Shown piece by piece: positions 40,871-51,205 of a DNA stretch of 64,000 bases. This DNA comes from Aurantiochytrium sp. KH105. Its lineage: Eukaryota; Sar; Bigyra; Thraustochytrida; Thraustochytriidae. The position numbers were made by a program, and so were the translations under genes. The stretch is from contig BGKB01000086.1 of the NCBI GenBank assembly GCA_003116975.1, positions 1 through 64,000 of the forward strand, given 5' to 3'. A model generated the notes under the pieces. It did no database searches and was not told where the DNA came from. It saw only the letters and a program-made list of their open reading frames with translations. Within the stretch, counting starts at the first letter, position 1. Every line of letters starts with the position of its first letter.

Positions 40871-43258
40871 ATGTCGGCGAACGAGGTGCTCGACGACGCG
40901 GAGAGCGACGAGGATCGCGTCCAGGAGGAGGCCAAGGCGGCGAACGAGGAGACCGGAAATGCCTACAAGTCCCCCGAGGCGTTTATGGCGTACGCAAGCT
41001 CGGAGAGAGTAGAGGCCTGGACCACGGTCGAACTGAGCGACGCCGAAGCGGCCCTGGCCATGGCCAGCGAGGCGGACCAAGCATTCCAGAAGATGCGCGA
41101 CAAGTTCTCGAAGAGCGATGCTGCCATGATAGACGGCCGACTTAAGGATGCAATGTTCCTTTTGATGAAGAAGACATTGCAAGCGAAGGACGCTGCGCTC
41201 GACGCGAAGGACGCTGCGCTCGACGCGAAGGACGCTGTGATCGACACGACCCGCACTGCGCTCGACGCGGCCAATTCCGCAAATGCTATGCTCGAGAAGC
41301 CACTTTCCGACTGTTTGGACCAGCACTTCGTGTTGGAGGTTATCCGGAATCCAAGGTTTTCGAGCACCACTAGAATGTCCAGCGTCCGGTCCATCGACAC
41401 CGAAGATGCGATGCGGAAGTTTTTGGCGCCAACGAAGGTGCGGCACTGGGCTACAATCGAGGCCGACGTCGGCTTGCACCATCTCGAGAGCAAATGCGAA
41501 GATATCAAGATGAACGTCGGCGATTGGGGCGTGCTCAAGGAGCTCGACTGTGGAAAGTCAGAGGCCTTTGCGCTGAGCCGGATGTCACAGGCGGTTTTCC
41601 TGGGCATCGAACGCTACTTTGAGAAAATTTACGCCCCCGAGAAGGTCACGAGCGACCGCGAAGAAGGAGATTGGCTGGGAGCGCGTGTGGACGTGTCCTG
41701 GACGCGGGCCAGCCGGGCCTCGGACAAGGAGGGTATTGGCGCGCTATCGACCTTTCGCGCCGCTCCCGCGGATCATCCGTCGATCGTGTTCCTCGTGCAC
41801 GTGCACAAAGCCCCGTGTATGTTCCTCTTCGAGCCAGATGCCGACTTTGAGGCGAGAAAGAAGGCCGGCAAGAGGGTTCGTGCGACCTCGCAGTCGTCTC
41901 AGATGTCCCAGAACGCTGCCCCATCAGACGCCCCCGAGAACTCGCGGATTTTCACGCAGCTGCGCCTCCACGACCTTTGGGAGCGCTTTGAAGACTTCGA
42001 AAGGGGGAGCGCTATGCTCATGTACGTCGTCCCGATCATGCAGACCTTCACCTACATGATTCACACCGGGCTGAAGTACGCCGTGCTATCCACTACCGAC
42101 CAGACGTGGTTTCTGCGCCGCGACACGCGAGGTCGGCTGGACATTTCCAGCCCCTACAGTGCCGTTGACGGGCACGAGGGCGTCGCGGCGCGACGAGCCT
42201 ACTTTGCGGTCGTCTTACACGCGCTGTTTGACCAAACGGCGACAGGGATGGGCCTCTCGACGGAAAGCGACTCTCTGTACGCGAAGATGAAAGCCTCGAA
42301 CTCGAAGTCAATGGGTGACTTCGCGGACATGCTCGCTGGAGGCGCGCTCGGCAGCAACTGGCAGTTGGTCGCGCACACTGTATCCGACAAATTTGCAAAC
42401 TTTGTCCAGGCCTTCCTTCCTGGGCCAGGCCAGAACGAAGAAGCGGTGGACAGCAAAGCCGACGAGGCTTTACGGAGTTTGCGTGACCTCCTACCTCTCT
42501 CGGAGGATACCTTCTCCATCCCGAGACCGCAGGATTGCGTCTGCTTGAGCCGCTCGGACCGCACGATCGTGGATCGTTGCAACTCGGCGGGCCTCAAGAT
42601 GATCTTTAAGCGCTGGGTCTACGATCTTGCTCCCAACGACCCGACGCGGAACGAACGCGCCGAGGCGGCGATGCAGAATGAACGGAGCATGTACACGGGC
42701 CTCTTGCGTGAGGCGCAAGGCTTCGCGGTGCCCTTCCTCATCTACGCCGGTCCGTGGGCGGTCCTGCCCTACGTCCTGGCCATCACGGACGAGGGCGACT
42801 CTCTGGAGCGGCTTTTGACCGGCGCGGACCGGCGCGAGCAGCTGAACATTCTCGACGCCAACTTTGAGTCCGCTCGCGCCGCCCTGTCGACCATTCACCG
42901 GCTCGGTGTCGTCCACGGGGACCTTGCCGATCGAAATATCGTCATCCACCCGGATCGCGGCGCGAAGATCATCGATCTGGAAAGCGCGCGGGAGTCGACT
43001 GACCCGGACGAGTTCCAGCTCGAGATGGCCGTACTTTGCTCGATCTTCAATCGGTCCGAGAACGGCGCTGCGCTGCACAAGAAGAGGTCCTGGCACGATG
43101 GTGTCGCACAGTCCTCGAGGATCAGCGGGTGCGAAACTACCATAGAAACTAAGTCGACGACCGCGGGTGATGGGCCAAGTGATGACCACCAAGCTTGGGC
43201 CAGCGCGAAAGGAGCAAAGTCCCGGTCGCCCCGCGCGTTCCAACGCACACTAAAGTGA
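40871..43258 (+). CDS. Crinkler-like protein with coiled coil and protein-kinase-like domain
   Basis: A 795-residue protein from the ATG at 40871 (MSANEV); the open extension upstream is repetitive. The N-terminal 100 residues are acidic, then a heptad coiled coil contains three near-identical AKDAALD units (about 105-125). The central region (150-520) includes a segment with DQTWFLRRD. The C-terminal third is kinase-like: a probable ATP-binding Lys in KMIFKRW, the catalytic loop VVHGDLADRNIVIH (HGD instead of HRD), and IIDLESAR in place of DFG. This layout of coiled coil, variable middle and aminoglycoside-kinase-like C-terminus matches Crinkler-RHS-type or FunK1-like proteins of oomycetes and fungi. 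Some of these are secreted effectors and others have conflict or housekeeping roles. No signal peptide is seen here. Function in this organism is unknown. Confidence 0.7.
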   Translation: MSANEVLDDAESDEDRVQEEAKAANEETGNAYKSPEAFMAYASSERVEAWTTVELSDAEAALAMASEADQAFQKMRDKFSKSDAAMIDGRLKDAMFLLMKKTLQAKDAALDAKDAALDAKDAVIDTTRTALDAANSANAMLEKPLSDCLDQHFVLEVIRNPRFSSTTRMSSVRSIDTEDAMRKFLAPTKVRHWATIEADVGLHHLESKCEDIKMNVGDWGVLKELDCGKSEAFALSRMSQAVFLGIERYFEKIYAPEKVTSDREEGDWLGARVDVSWTRASRASDKEGIGALSTFRAAPADHPSIVFLVHVHKAPCMFLFEPDADFEARKKAGKRVRATSQSSQMSQNAAPSDAPENSRIFTQLRLHDLWERFEDFERGSAMLMYVVPIMQTFTYMIHTGLKYAVLSTTDQTWFLRRDTRGRLDISSPYSAVDGHEGVAARRAYFAVVLHALFDQTATGMGLSTESDSLYAKMKASNSKSMGDFADMLAGGALGSNWQLVAHTVSDKFANFVQAFLPGPGQNEEAVDSKADEALRSLRDLLPLSEDTFSIPRPQDCVCLSRSDRTIVDRCNSAGLKMIFKRWVYDLAPNDPTRNERAEAAMQNERSMYTGLLREAQGFAVPFLIYAGPWAVLPYVLAITDEGDSLERLLTGADRREQLNILDANFESARAALSTIHRLGVVHGDLADRNIVIHPDRGAKIIDLESARESTDPDEFQLEMAVLCSIFNRSENGAALHKKRSWHDGVAQSSRISGCETTIETKSTTAGDGPSDDHQAWASAKGAKSRSPRAFQRTLK
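41183..41245 (+). repeat. 21-bp in-frame tandem repeat encoding heptads
   Basis: Three 21-bp units (41183-41203, 41204-41224, 41225-41245) encode AKDAALD, AKDAALD and AKDAVID within the kinase-like gene. The first two units are identical at DNA level, so the coiled coil has probably grown by recent tandem duplication. Confidence 0.9.
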
Positions 43259-43841
43259 GCCCAGCCCACTGGAGAAGCTTGGCTTGAAAATCAAGATCCT
43301 CACCTTGATCATTGTATAGATAAGCACTGGTAAGTGCACTGAAATGTTACATCGTCGTCTGATGCGAAGCTTGTGCTGGACTTTGTTCAAGTCACTGAAA
43401 CATACAGTTTGGCACCGTTAAAGGTTGGTAGGCAACGCTGCCTCTACTCGAGTTTGGAGACGCTGTGTTGGTTCTTGCGCGAGCGATGTTATCCGATGTG
43501 CGCAAGGGCTTGCAAGCCGGCGACGCGAAACAAGCATTGGACAGCCATTGAATCGCTGGCTGGTCACCACAGTGAGTGGTCAACCCCCTTGATTGGTTGA
43601 GTCCGCCAACCTTCCAAAGGACCACGGCGGCTGTCAAGATCTCAGCCGGTTATGAGATGAAAGACACAGATTAGGCCCAGAAGCGATTTAACTTCGGCGG
43701 CCAGTGGCACAAGGCAAGGCGGGAGCGAATACTTCCCCGGCTCGAGAATCGAAAGCGACACGAGGTCCTAGCAAAGTCCCCTCTCGTATTGGGACCAAGG
43801 CTGAATTGTAGGCGCACGCAATACTCACGCAAAACCATTTT
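43259..43841. other. convergent intergenic region
   Basis: This is 3' flank of the kinase-like gene and of RbBP5. It is unique sequence of moderate GC. A 75-codon frame is present but has no feature. No repeat stands out. Confidence 0.5.
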
Positions 43842-45338
43842 TTACATAGATACTTCGGCGGGTGGCGCAAGACGCAGCGGGAGCGGAAACTCCTCCGGCT
43901 CGAGATCATCGGCGTCACGATCAACAGTGACAATGTCAACAAAGGCATCCTCATCGCGGATGTGTCGGGCCGTTGCGGAAATGGATCCACGCCGGGGCTC
44001 CCCATGGCGCGGATTGCGGTCGAACTCGTCCTCGCGCTCGTGGTACGACTCATTTTCCTCAAGCTCGACAAAGTTTGGCGCAAAAGCTGTCCAGCTCTCG
44101 GAACGGTGCGTCGCCCACACGAGCATTTGCCCATCGCGACCGAGCGAAAGTACCATGGGTCGACGAGGATGCCAGAGTACTTGGCGTACCAAACCCCTGT
44201 CCGGCGCGAAAAGTTTGGCCATGTGCCGGCCCAGCACGTTCCACACGTGCAAAACGTGGCCATTCGCGCACCCTGCAATAATGTACTCGCCGTCTGGAGA
44301 CACGTCGCAGCAAGCCCACTTGATATTTTCCACGCTGTCCTGGAAATCCTGAACGTGCGTAAGCTTACGGTCTTCGGCTCGCATCATGTGTATGACTTTG
44401 TCGTTTGCCTGCGCCAAAACAATCTTAGCCTTGGAAGCCACAATGCGCTTGGTCCAGCCCATACGCTTCGCGCTCTGGACGGGTCGCTCTGAGGCGACAC
44501 GACACCTCGTTGCTGTCTCAAAGACGTGCACAGTGCCGCTCGCACCGCCCACATATACGCACTCGCCGTCGGTGCTAAATGCTGCGGGAACAGATCGTGG
44601 TGGCTTTTCACCAGACTCAAGGTCCCACTTAAGCTGATGCTCCACTGCCGTTCCTTGTTCCAGATCGATCTGTAAAAGCAATGGCCAGGGCACAGCGTCT
44701 CCGTCTGCCGGCGTTGACGCGGATGTTTTTTCATCTTTGCGAACAGCTTGCGACTGCGGCTGCGGCTGGCCCAGAGTACATGATCTGCACACGAGGCAAA
44801 GAATAGGATCCGAACTTTTGGTGCGCCTTGCAATTGCTGCCGAGCTCACAGGTAGGCGTTGACGCCAGCGAAAGTGACAGTGAAAGTCTTTGAGATCAAG
44901 AATCGCCACCTCGCCCTCGGCGCTTGACGTGAGAAGCAAGCGGCTACCTTCGTTTGGCAAGTAGCTCACGGAGGTCACGCTCGCCTCATGACAGCGATGA
45001 ACTGTAATAACATGTCGCGTCATAAGGTCTCGGATCGCAATATACCCCGTGCGGGCCATTCCCGTTGCCACGTAGGAGCCGCCGCCGCTAAAGCCGCCAC
45101 AGAGGGCTACCTCGACGCTGTTGGCATCGCGACGAGCGCGCTTGCGGCCAGGGCCGTTGCTCGTACGCTCGGTTGTGGTATCACGATCTTGCTCGGCGTC
45201 TTGCTTCGCCTCGGCAAGGTCTGCGCGCTGCGCCGAGGGCTGCGTCGAGGCCCCAAAGGCCGCAGGCGCTGGTAGCGTGGCCTCGAGAAAGCTTGGAAAA
45301 TCACTGGCAAACGGGTCTTTGAGCGTGAGGAGACTCAT
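43842..45338 (-). CDS. RBBP5: RbBP5 / Swd1, WD40 subunit of the SET1/MLL (COMPASS) complex
   Basis: A 498-residue WD40 protein. It would be a core subunit of the histone H3 Lys4 methyltransferase complex, acting in the nucleus. The N-terminus MSLLTLKDPFASDFPSFLEA aligns with the start of human RBBP5. WD repeats carry GMARTGYIAIRDL, GEVAILDL, GTVHVFE and GRDGQMLVW. The strongest evidence is the segment after the propeller, WTAFAPNFVELEENESYHER followed by EDEFD, which is nearly diagnostic of the RBBP5 hinge that contacts ASH2L and the SET subunit. An acidic tail with FVDIVTVDRD and a final hydrophobic-proline segment also fit the family. The open frame extends 72 codons upstream, but that part is Arg-rich and unlike the family, so the ATG at 45338 is chosen. 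Confidence 0.93.
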   Translation of the reverse strand: MSLLTLKDPFASDFPSFLEATLPAPAAFGASTQPSAQRADLAEAKQDAEQDRDTTTERTSNGPGRKRARRDANSVEVALCGGFSGGGSYVATGMARTGYIAIRDLMTRHVITVHRCHEASVTSVSYLPNEGSRLLLTSSAEGEVAILDLKDFHCHFRWRQRLPVSSAAIARRTKSSDPILCLVCRSCTLGQPQPQSQAVRKDEKTSASTPADGDAVPWPLLLQIDLEQGTAVEHQLKWDLESGEKPPRSVPAAFSTDGECVYVGGASGTVHVFETATRCRVASERPVQSAKRMGWTKRIVASKAKIVLAQANDKVIHMMRAEDRKLTHVQDFQDSVENIKWACCDVSPDGEYIIAGCANGHVLHVWNVLGRHMAKLFAPDRGLVRQVLWHPRRPMVLSLGRDGQMLVWATHRSESWTAFAPNFVELEENESYHEREDEFDRNPRHGEPRRGSISATARHIRDEDAFVDIVTVDRDADDLEPEEFPLPLRLAPPAEVSM

Positions 45339-46914
45339 CTCGGTTGTTGGCTCGCGCAGCGGCCCTCTTCGTCCTCTCCGTCTCGCACCGTTTCCCCTTC
45401 CCTTGCGCGCCGGCGCTGCGTCGCGTTCTCTTCTTGGCCACGGTCTCCCCACTGATTGCTGCCGGATGCTCGCCAACGTTTTGCCTCTCCTTTTTGGTGA
45501 TTTTTTTTTCCCCTCAATGTGCAAATGTGCTTGTCTTCTTTTGACTGGCGGCAATCATGAGGCTTCCCGGCTGCTTACTGTACGTAGTATTCTGCAATGA
45601 AACTAGCCTCCATGAAAAGCGGCGCCTTTTCGGAAAAGGGCATGCTCTCTGTAGCTGCGTATAAACTAGGCTGGGCTAGGTAGTAGCGAGAGGAGTGTTT
45701 CAAGACTTTTTTGATGAACAAGCAGTTTCCTTGGATGCATTGCGTGAATGATGTCACAGAATGTGCAGAGAATGCTTGGTGGTCGGCGCTCAGCCACCTC
45801 TAGGAGTCTTTATACGATATTATCCACGAAATGAATGCAGTGGATAGCTTAGCTGCTCTGCTTGTTTCCGTTTTTCAAGTGCAAGACAAGCGTAACAACC
45901 TCTGTCCTTGATCTGGCGCAGTGTCTTTTTTCGATTCCTTTCTCCCGGCATTTGTATTTGAACACGGAAACGGGTGGGCATGTGGACGGCAAATACAAAA
46001 TTTCGAAGTCAAGTCAAGCAAGTCAACCAAAGTCGTCCTGACGTTGCCAGCCAGATTGGGAAGGTGTTGTGTCTCTACTACGTTCGCGGCTTCGGCTGGG
46101 TCCATCGAGAGGATGAATTCAAGGATGGGGAAGGAGGCCGCGTGTTTCGGCTACGAGCATGCCAATTCGGCTCTTCGTCCGTCCGCCTGAGCTTGACGAT
46201 CTTTCGAGACGAGACGAGGACCCTTACCCCAGCATATTCCTCGAAGGCCCAGGCAGGGCTTGCCTTGTCCGGGTCAGCAAACCCGAAACGAATGCTTCTT
46301 GCTCGCTGGCCTGTTCGCCTTCTCTACTGACAGTGAGTACTTGTTCCGCTGCTGGCTGCGGACATTGAGTAAACTCTGGCAAGCAAGATGCCGAGCGCCA
46401 AAATCGAAGTTGCCCCGGAATCCCGGGAGGGCTTGTCACGATCGCAGAGAAAGCAGCTCGCTTTTCAAGAGTACCAGGCTGCGTGCGCAGAGCGGCTCCG
46501 CTCACCATGGCACTTCCTCTTCATGCGACCGCCCTCGCCCTCGTCCTCGTCGCCCCAGTCCAAGTAGGACAGTCGACTGTAGCAGGCCAAGCCCACCTAA
46601 TGTATGTAAAGAAATGTGCCTGCCTGCCTGCCTGCCTATCAGCGTCTGGCCTCCAGCTCCGTCCCCAAACCACCCCACTCTTTATTATCCATCTCCTCTC
46701 CCTTGCACTTCGAACGATGCTGGCTGACGAGCTCGCCATAGCAGCGGCACCACGTCGTCGTCATCGCCGCCGCCGGCCGCGACAGCGGCATTTGCGAGCA
46801 TTCAGAGGCGGCACGGACTCTGCACCGTTTGCGCCTGAATCGCTCGCGTGTTCGCCGCTTGCGATGAATCCCTCCCCTTCGATTCGACGCATTGCTTCAC
46901 CCGCATTGCTTCAC

Positions 46915-46951
46915 CAAGCAAGCAAGCAAGCGAGCGAGCGAGCGAGCGAGC
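46915..46951. repeat. (GCAA)n/(GCGA)n tetranucleotide repeat
   Basis: GCAA units change to GCGA units, a tetranucleotide tract that has mutated in register. Confidence 0.9.
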
Positions 46952-48271
46952 ATACGTTACCTCGCTCAACCCTCCGCTTGCAGCTGCTGCGGCCGCCTGG
47001 AGTGCTGCCGGGGTCTGTCCCGGCAGCCAGCCCCTGGCGCGACTGCGGCTGCGAGCGCTCGCCGCCGCGGCGATGTATGCTGCCGTCGAACCCGCTGCGC
47101 GTGTCCAGTGTCGGGTTGGTCGATTCTCGCGCTGAGCCGGCGCGGCTGGCTGATGCTGCGCTGAGAGGCGGGCGTTCTCTCGAGAACGAGCCTCGGTCTC
47201 TCTCTCAGCTCAGCTCAGCTCGCACACACGCCATCTTGCTCGCCACAGACAGGACCGGGCGAATCAATCCAGCAAGAGCAGCTCCAGCTGCAGCTGCCAC
47301 TGCTGCTGCAGCTGGTGGTGGCTGGCCGTGGTGCAGGTGGCGGGAATGGAAAGAAAGGGCAAGCTCGCGAGTTGCCTGCCACAGCTGGCGCGGCGTGGCT
47401 ACGTGCAGCTAGCTCGTGCGCGCTCGTCCGCGAGCATGACCCATGGAGGCCATTATGATGAAGAGGAGAGGAGAAGATTCCGCCAGTCTGGGGAGCGCGA
47501 ATCCTGTTTGCTCGCTCCAGGCTGCTGCAGCTGCCGCTGCGGCGACCACCACTGGACGGTGGCAGTGGTAGATGATGGCAAGCTGCAGCCATGGCTGCTG
47601 GCTCCGGTCGCACGGCGGGCCGCTCTCTCCCCTCGCGCTCGCTCGCCTCCTTCCTCGGCGGCGGTTCGGTGCCCGTGGACGCTCTCGCTCGCAGAACTCG
47701 AGCGCAGTTGCTCTTGTGACTCGGGCTCTGACTCGCGCGCAGTCGCGAAGCCAACTCCGCCCGCCACGTGCGCCTCGGGCCTCCGGCCGCTGCTGCCAAC
47801 GACGGGGCGAGCCCCGGCGGCCGCGAGATCTCGCGGCCGCGAAACCGTGGCCAGTGGCCCGGGCTCGCAGCCGTGGCATGTGAGCGGCGCGGCTCGGCGC
47901 GCTGCTGCTGCTGCCACTGCTGCGAGCAAGCAGGTTTGCCATGAAGAACTAGGCGGCTCAGCGGACCTCGGCCCTAGGTCAGAACCGAACCAGCAGCTCG
48001 AAGAAAGAGGGATTTCCTTTTTTACGGGCCAGCAGTTCTTGGTTCTTGGACTTGTCGGTGCAGCACTGTTGCGCGCTGGAAGCGGGGAAGCGCGGGAAGG
48101 AGTGGTCGAACTTGTCGAAGTCGGCACGGTCTCGCGGAGGCCGTGGCTCGGAGAGAGAGAGAGAGAGAGGGAGAAAGCTCAGCCAGCTGCGGCCACCATC
48201 AGCAGCCAGAGAAAGTCTCCAGCAAACCGCTAACGCAGCAAGCACGTTGCAGTTGAAGGTCCGAATTGACA

Positions 48272-48282
48272 GCAAGCGAGCG

Positions 48283-48322
<40 letters not shown>

Positions 48323-48332
48323 CGCAAGCGAG
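48272..48332. repeat. (GCAA)n tetranucleotide repeat in a presumed 5' UTR
   Basis: About eight perfect GCAA units are flanked by GCGA variants, ending 48 bp before the ATG at 48381. Confidence 0.92.
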
Positions 48333-48380
48333 CGACTGAGGAAGCGAGCAAGAGCAAACAGCAAGCAGGCAGAAGAAAGG

Positions 48381-48581
48381 ATGCCCAAGGCACGCGTCGC
48401 AGTGACTCTGCCCGAGGTGCGCGCTGACGCCACGCCCAAGGAACGTCGGGAGGCCAAGCTGCGCGAGTATCAGGAACGGTGCGAAGAGGCGAGCCACCGA
48501 TCGCCATGGCAGCGCCTCTTCTTCGTGGCGCCCAAGAAGAACAAGCAACATCAGGACACTGACCAGGCCGCTTCCGCCTAA
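48381..48581 (+). CDS. hypothetical 66-residue basic protein
   Basis: A small basic, helix-rich protein (TPKERREAKLREYQERCEEA) with a short aromatic motif (WQRLFFVAP) and a Lys/Gln tail. It is believed because the ATG follows directly after a GCAA-repeat leader like those of other genes here, and because its composition is unlike the surrounding repeat-driven frames. It has no membrane segment, signal peptide or known family. It could be a small nuclear or ribosome-associated protein, but that is a guess. Confidence 0.45.
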   Translation: MPKARVAVTLPEVRADATPKERREAKLREYQERCEEASHRSPWQRLFFVAPKKNKQHQDTDQAASA

Positions 48582-49697
48582 CAATCAGCAACCAGCTGCG
48601 GCTACAGCCACCAGCGTCTTCGCGTTCTCCATCCTCCATCTCCCCATCTCCATCTTCGTCTCGGCAAATTGTCCCAGCGTCCCTCATCTTTTGCATTCTC
48701 ATCTTCATCTTCATCTTCATCTTCACCTCCATCTTCGTCTTCAGAAACGACGCTGTTATCGTGCACGCTCGCAAATCCTTACCGTGCACGATACCAACGC
48801 CTGCCCCCCCTTTCTTTCTTCCTTCCCAGGGACGTCCTCGGCCCGTCCCGGCCATCTGCCCTTTGCCTAGTCCTGTAACCTGAAACCTATCTTGCCAAGT
48901 ATTTTCCCCTCTCCCCCCACGTTCGGCGCGCGCACCGGACCCCGCGCGCGCGGGCCCGATGGCGCAATGCGCGGATGAATGCGCAAAGGCCGCCGCCGCA
49001 CCCCCCGCGTGCCAGCGTGCGAGCGCGCGACAGCTGGCTGGCCGGCCGTCCGCAGCCGCACGCGCCCGCGTCCGCGTCCGCGTCTGCGTCCGCGTCTGCG
49101 TCCGGACGGCGGGGCTTGCCTTTTGAGAGGTACTCCTACGTTCACGGGCGCGCGCGATGGGATGGGATCGACCGGTCGATCGAGCATGCAGGATGTGCAA
49201 GTATGACCACGCCGAAGATAGGTGTGTGCGCCATCGCGCAAGCATTCTCCGAAGACGCGAGCATCGAACATCTTGCGCCGTCGGCGCAGGTTGTTTGTTG
49301 GCAACGAGGGCGGGCAGCAGACAGGGAAACAGAAGGCGCCGGAAGCGGCCCCGAGCGCCGAGGAGCACAGGCACGGGAGGGAGGCAAGGAGGGCGGCGCC
49401 GGCGTCAGCAGATCAGACCAGACCAGATCAGATTGGGCGATCAGCGGCCGTCAGTCGGAGCGGCGTCGACGCGCCGGCTGCGAAGCGAGCGAGGCAGACT
49501 GCCAGCCGCGCGGTGCAGCGAAGCGGCGCGAGGGGAGAAGGGGGGAAGCGGCGAGCGAGGGGTGAGCACTGGAGCGAGCACGGTCCAGAGCCGTAGGGCA
49601 GGACCGCGTGCGTGCACCTCGAAGACAGACGAGCGAGTGAACGAAGGCCAGCCAGCCTGCTGCCTGCAGACTACTCGTCCGTGACGGAGAAGCAAAG
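48582..49697. other. intergenic region upstream of the sterol desaturase
   Basis: It holds a TCATCT hexanucleotide tract (about 48699-48745), a CGTCCG/CGTCTG tract (about 49063-49103) and a CAGAT/CAGAC pentamer-like stretch (about 49410-49435). No gene is supported; long frames here are Arg/Ala/Gly-rich. Confidence 0.5.
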
Positions 49698-50516
49698 ATG
49701 GACGACGTCGTGCACCTCGCGGACAAGTACGTCTTCACGCCGTACGTGTACCCCGAAACGCTGCCCGAGGATGACATCTACAGGCAGAGCGTGACGCTCT
49801 GGATCCTTACCACGATCGGCGGCTACCTCTTGTACTTTTCCGTGGCCGGTCTGAGCTATGAGTTCTTGTTCGACAAGCGACTCATGAAACATCCCAAGTT
49901 CCTTGAAAACCAAATCGCCAAGGAAATCTGGGTCACATGCACGGCCATCCCGGTCATGACCCTCATGTACGTGCCCTTCTTTCTCGCCGAAATCAGGGGC
50001 CACACTCTGCTCTTCGATGACATCGATGAGCGCAGCGTCGCCTTCAATGTCTGGAGCGTGATCGCGTACATCATGTGGAACGACATGCTCATCTACTGGA
50101 TCCACCGTGGCCTTCACCACCGCTGGGTCTACAAGTACGTGCACAAGACCCACCATAAGTGGCTCATCTCCACCCCGTTTGCCTCGCATGCCTTCACTCC
50201 GCTTGACGGAGCCCTCCAGGGCTCCCCGTACCACCTTTTTGTCTTTGTACACCCCATCAACAAGTACGTCTTCCTCACGTGCTTCGTGCTCGTCAATGTC
50301 TGGACTGTGTACATTCACGGCTCGGGTATCGAGATGCCTCCCATGCTTCGCGAGATCGTCAACGACGAGGCGCATCACGAGGATCACCATCTCTTCTTCA
50401 ACTACAACCATGGCCAGTACTTTACGCTCTGGGACCGCATTGGTGGCACCTACCGCGAGCCCAGCAGGTACAAGGGCAAGAGCCCGCGCGAGGAGCTCAA
50501 GCTCAAGGGTCTGTAA
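49698..50516 (+). CDS. sterol C5-desaturase (lathosterol oxidase), ERG3-like
   Basis: A 272-residue member of the fatty acid hydroxylase/sterol desaturase superfamily, which introduces the C5-C6 double bond in sterols using a di-iron centre and electrons from cytochrome b5. All three histidine boxes are present: HRGLHH (136-141), HKTHH (149-153) and HHEDHH (226-231). Between them, STPFASHAFTPLDG and VNVWTVYIHG match ERG3, and the C-terminal NYNHGQYFTLWDRIGGTYRE is characteristic of the family. Hydrophobic helices at about 33-55, 78-97, 117-135 and 188-206 place it in the ER. The length is usual for the family. The C-4 methyl oxidase branch is a less likely alternative. Confidence 0.93.
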   Translation: MDDVVHLADKYVFTPYVYPETLPEDDIYRQSVTLWILTTIGGYLLYFSVAGLSYEFLFDKRLMKHPKFLENQIAKEIWVTCTAIPVMTLMYVPFFLAEIRGHTLLFDDIDERSVAFNVWSVIAYIMWNDMLIYWIHRGLHHRWVYKYVHKTHHKWLISTPFASHAFTPLDGALQGSPYHLFVFVHPINKYVFLTCFVLVNVWTVYIHGSGIEMPPMLREIVNDEAHHEDHHLFFNYNHGQYFTLWDRIGGTYREPSRYKGKSPREELKLKGL

Positions 50517-51205
50517 ATGTGCTGTTCACGTTGCCCCTTGTCCTCGATTGCTTGCTGCACAACAACTTGTCCTTTGTGGTATCTACCTATGTGGGGTTCG
50601 GCCTGCCGCGGCAGAGTACTGGTTCGCTCCATTCGCGTCAGACTGTCCAGGCATCCGTACCTTTCGTCCTTTTCCATCGCCGGGCTGTTTTTTCCGACGC
50701 GCACTTCACCGTGATGCTGTGCGCACCAGCCAGCCAGCTAGCCAATCAACCAGCACCTGTACCTCTTGGCGATTGGACGCTGGGCCAATCATTGCATTAC
50801 GAAACCACATTGCACCAACCATCATCATTCACAATCATGACCTTTACAAACGTCTGGCGAGCCCTAGAGACAGCTGACTGACATAGCGAACAAGAATAGG
50901 GGTACCCTTTGCCGATGGATCGCACGAGCGAGCCAGGCCAAAGGATGAACTTTCGACTGTCAATAGCCATAATCTGTTACAAGAGCTACCACAGGCGTTA
51001 TTCCGCATTTGATTTCTTTGGGGTCTTTTGCCTCCTCACAGCTTGTCAATTCATCCGAAACCAACATATCCTTTTCCTTCCTTGCTTGCTTCCTCATCGA
51101 ACCAAAATTCTTGGTCGTCCCCAGAAAAATCAAAATGAAACAAAATGAAACCAAAAAAACAAAAAGATCATCATTGTCATCTTCATCGTCATCTCTCCCC
51201 TCTTT
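50517..51205. other. convergent intergenic region
   Basis: This is 3' flank of the sterol desaturase and of the RAD18-like gene. It is AT-rich toward 51110-51180. There are no genes, and no repeats beyond A-rich runs. Confidence 0.5.

Larger units (their letters stand above)
45339..48380. other. 3-kb divergent intergenic region
   Basis: This lies between RbBP5 (minus) and the 66-residue protein (plus). 45600-46480 is moderately AT-rich unique sequence without a gene. 46900-48380 is GC-rich with GCAA/GCGA tracts, short CAG/CTG runs (about 47285-47310 and 47900-47930) and an AG run near 48150. Frames of 100-300 codons are numerous here but have Arg/Ala/Ser-rich repeat composition and no motifs. 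Confidence 0.5.

Noticed and set aside
46507-46620. Possible signal-peptide first exon (MALPLHATALALVLVAP) ending near a GTATGT
   Set aside because: The Kozak-like ATG and donor-like site are suggestive, but no downstream exon or family could be found to support it.
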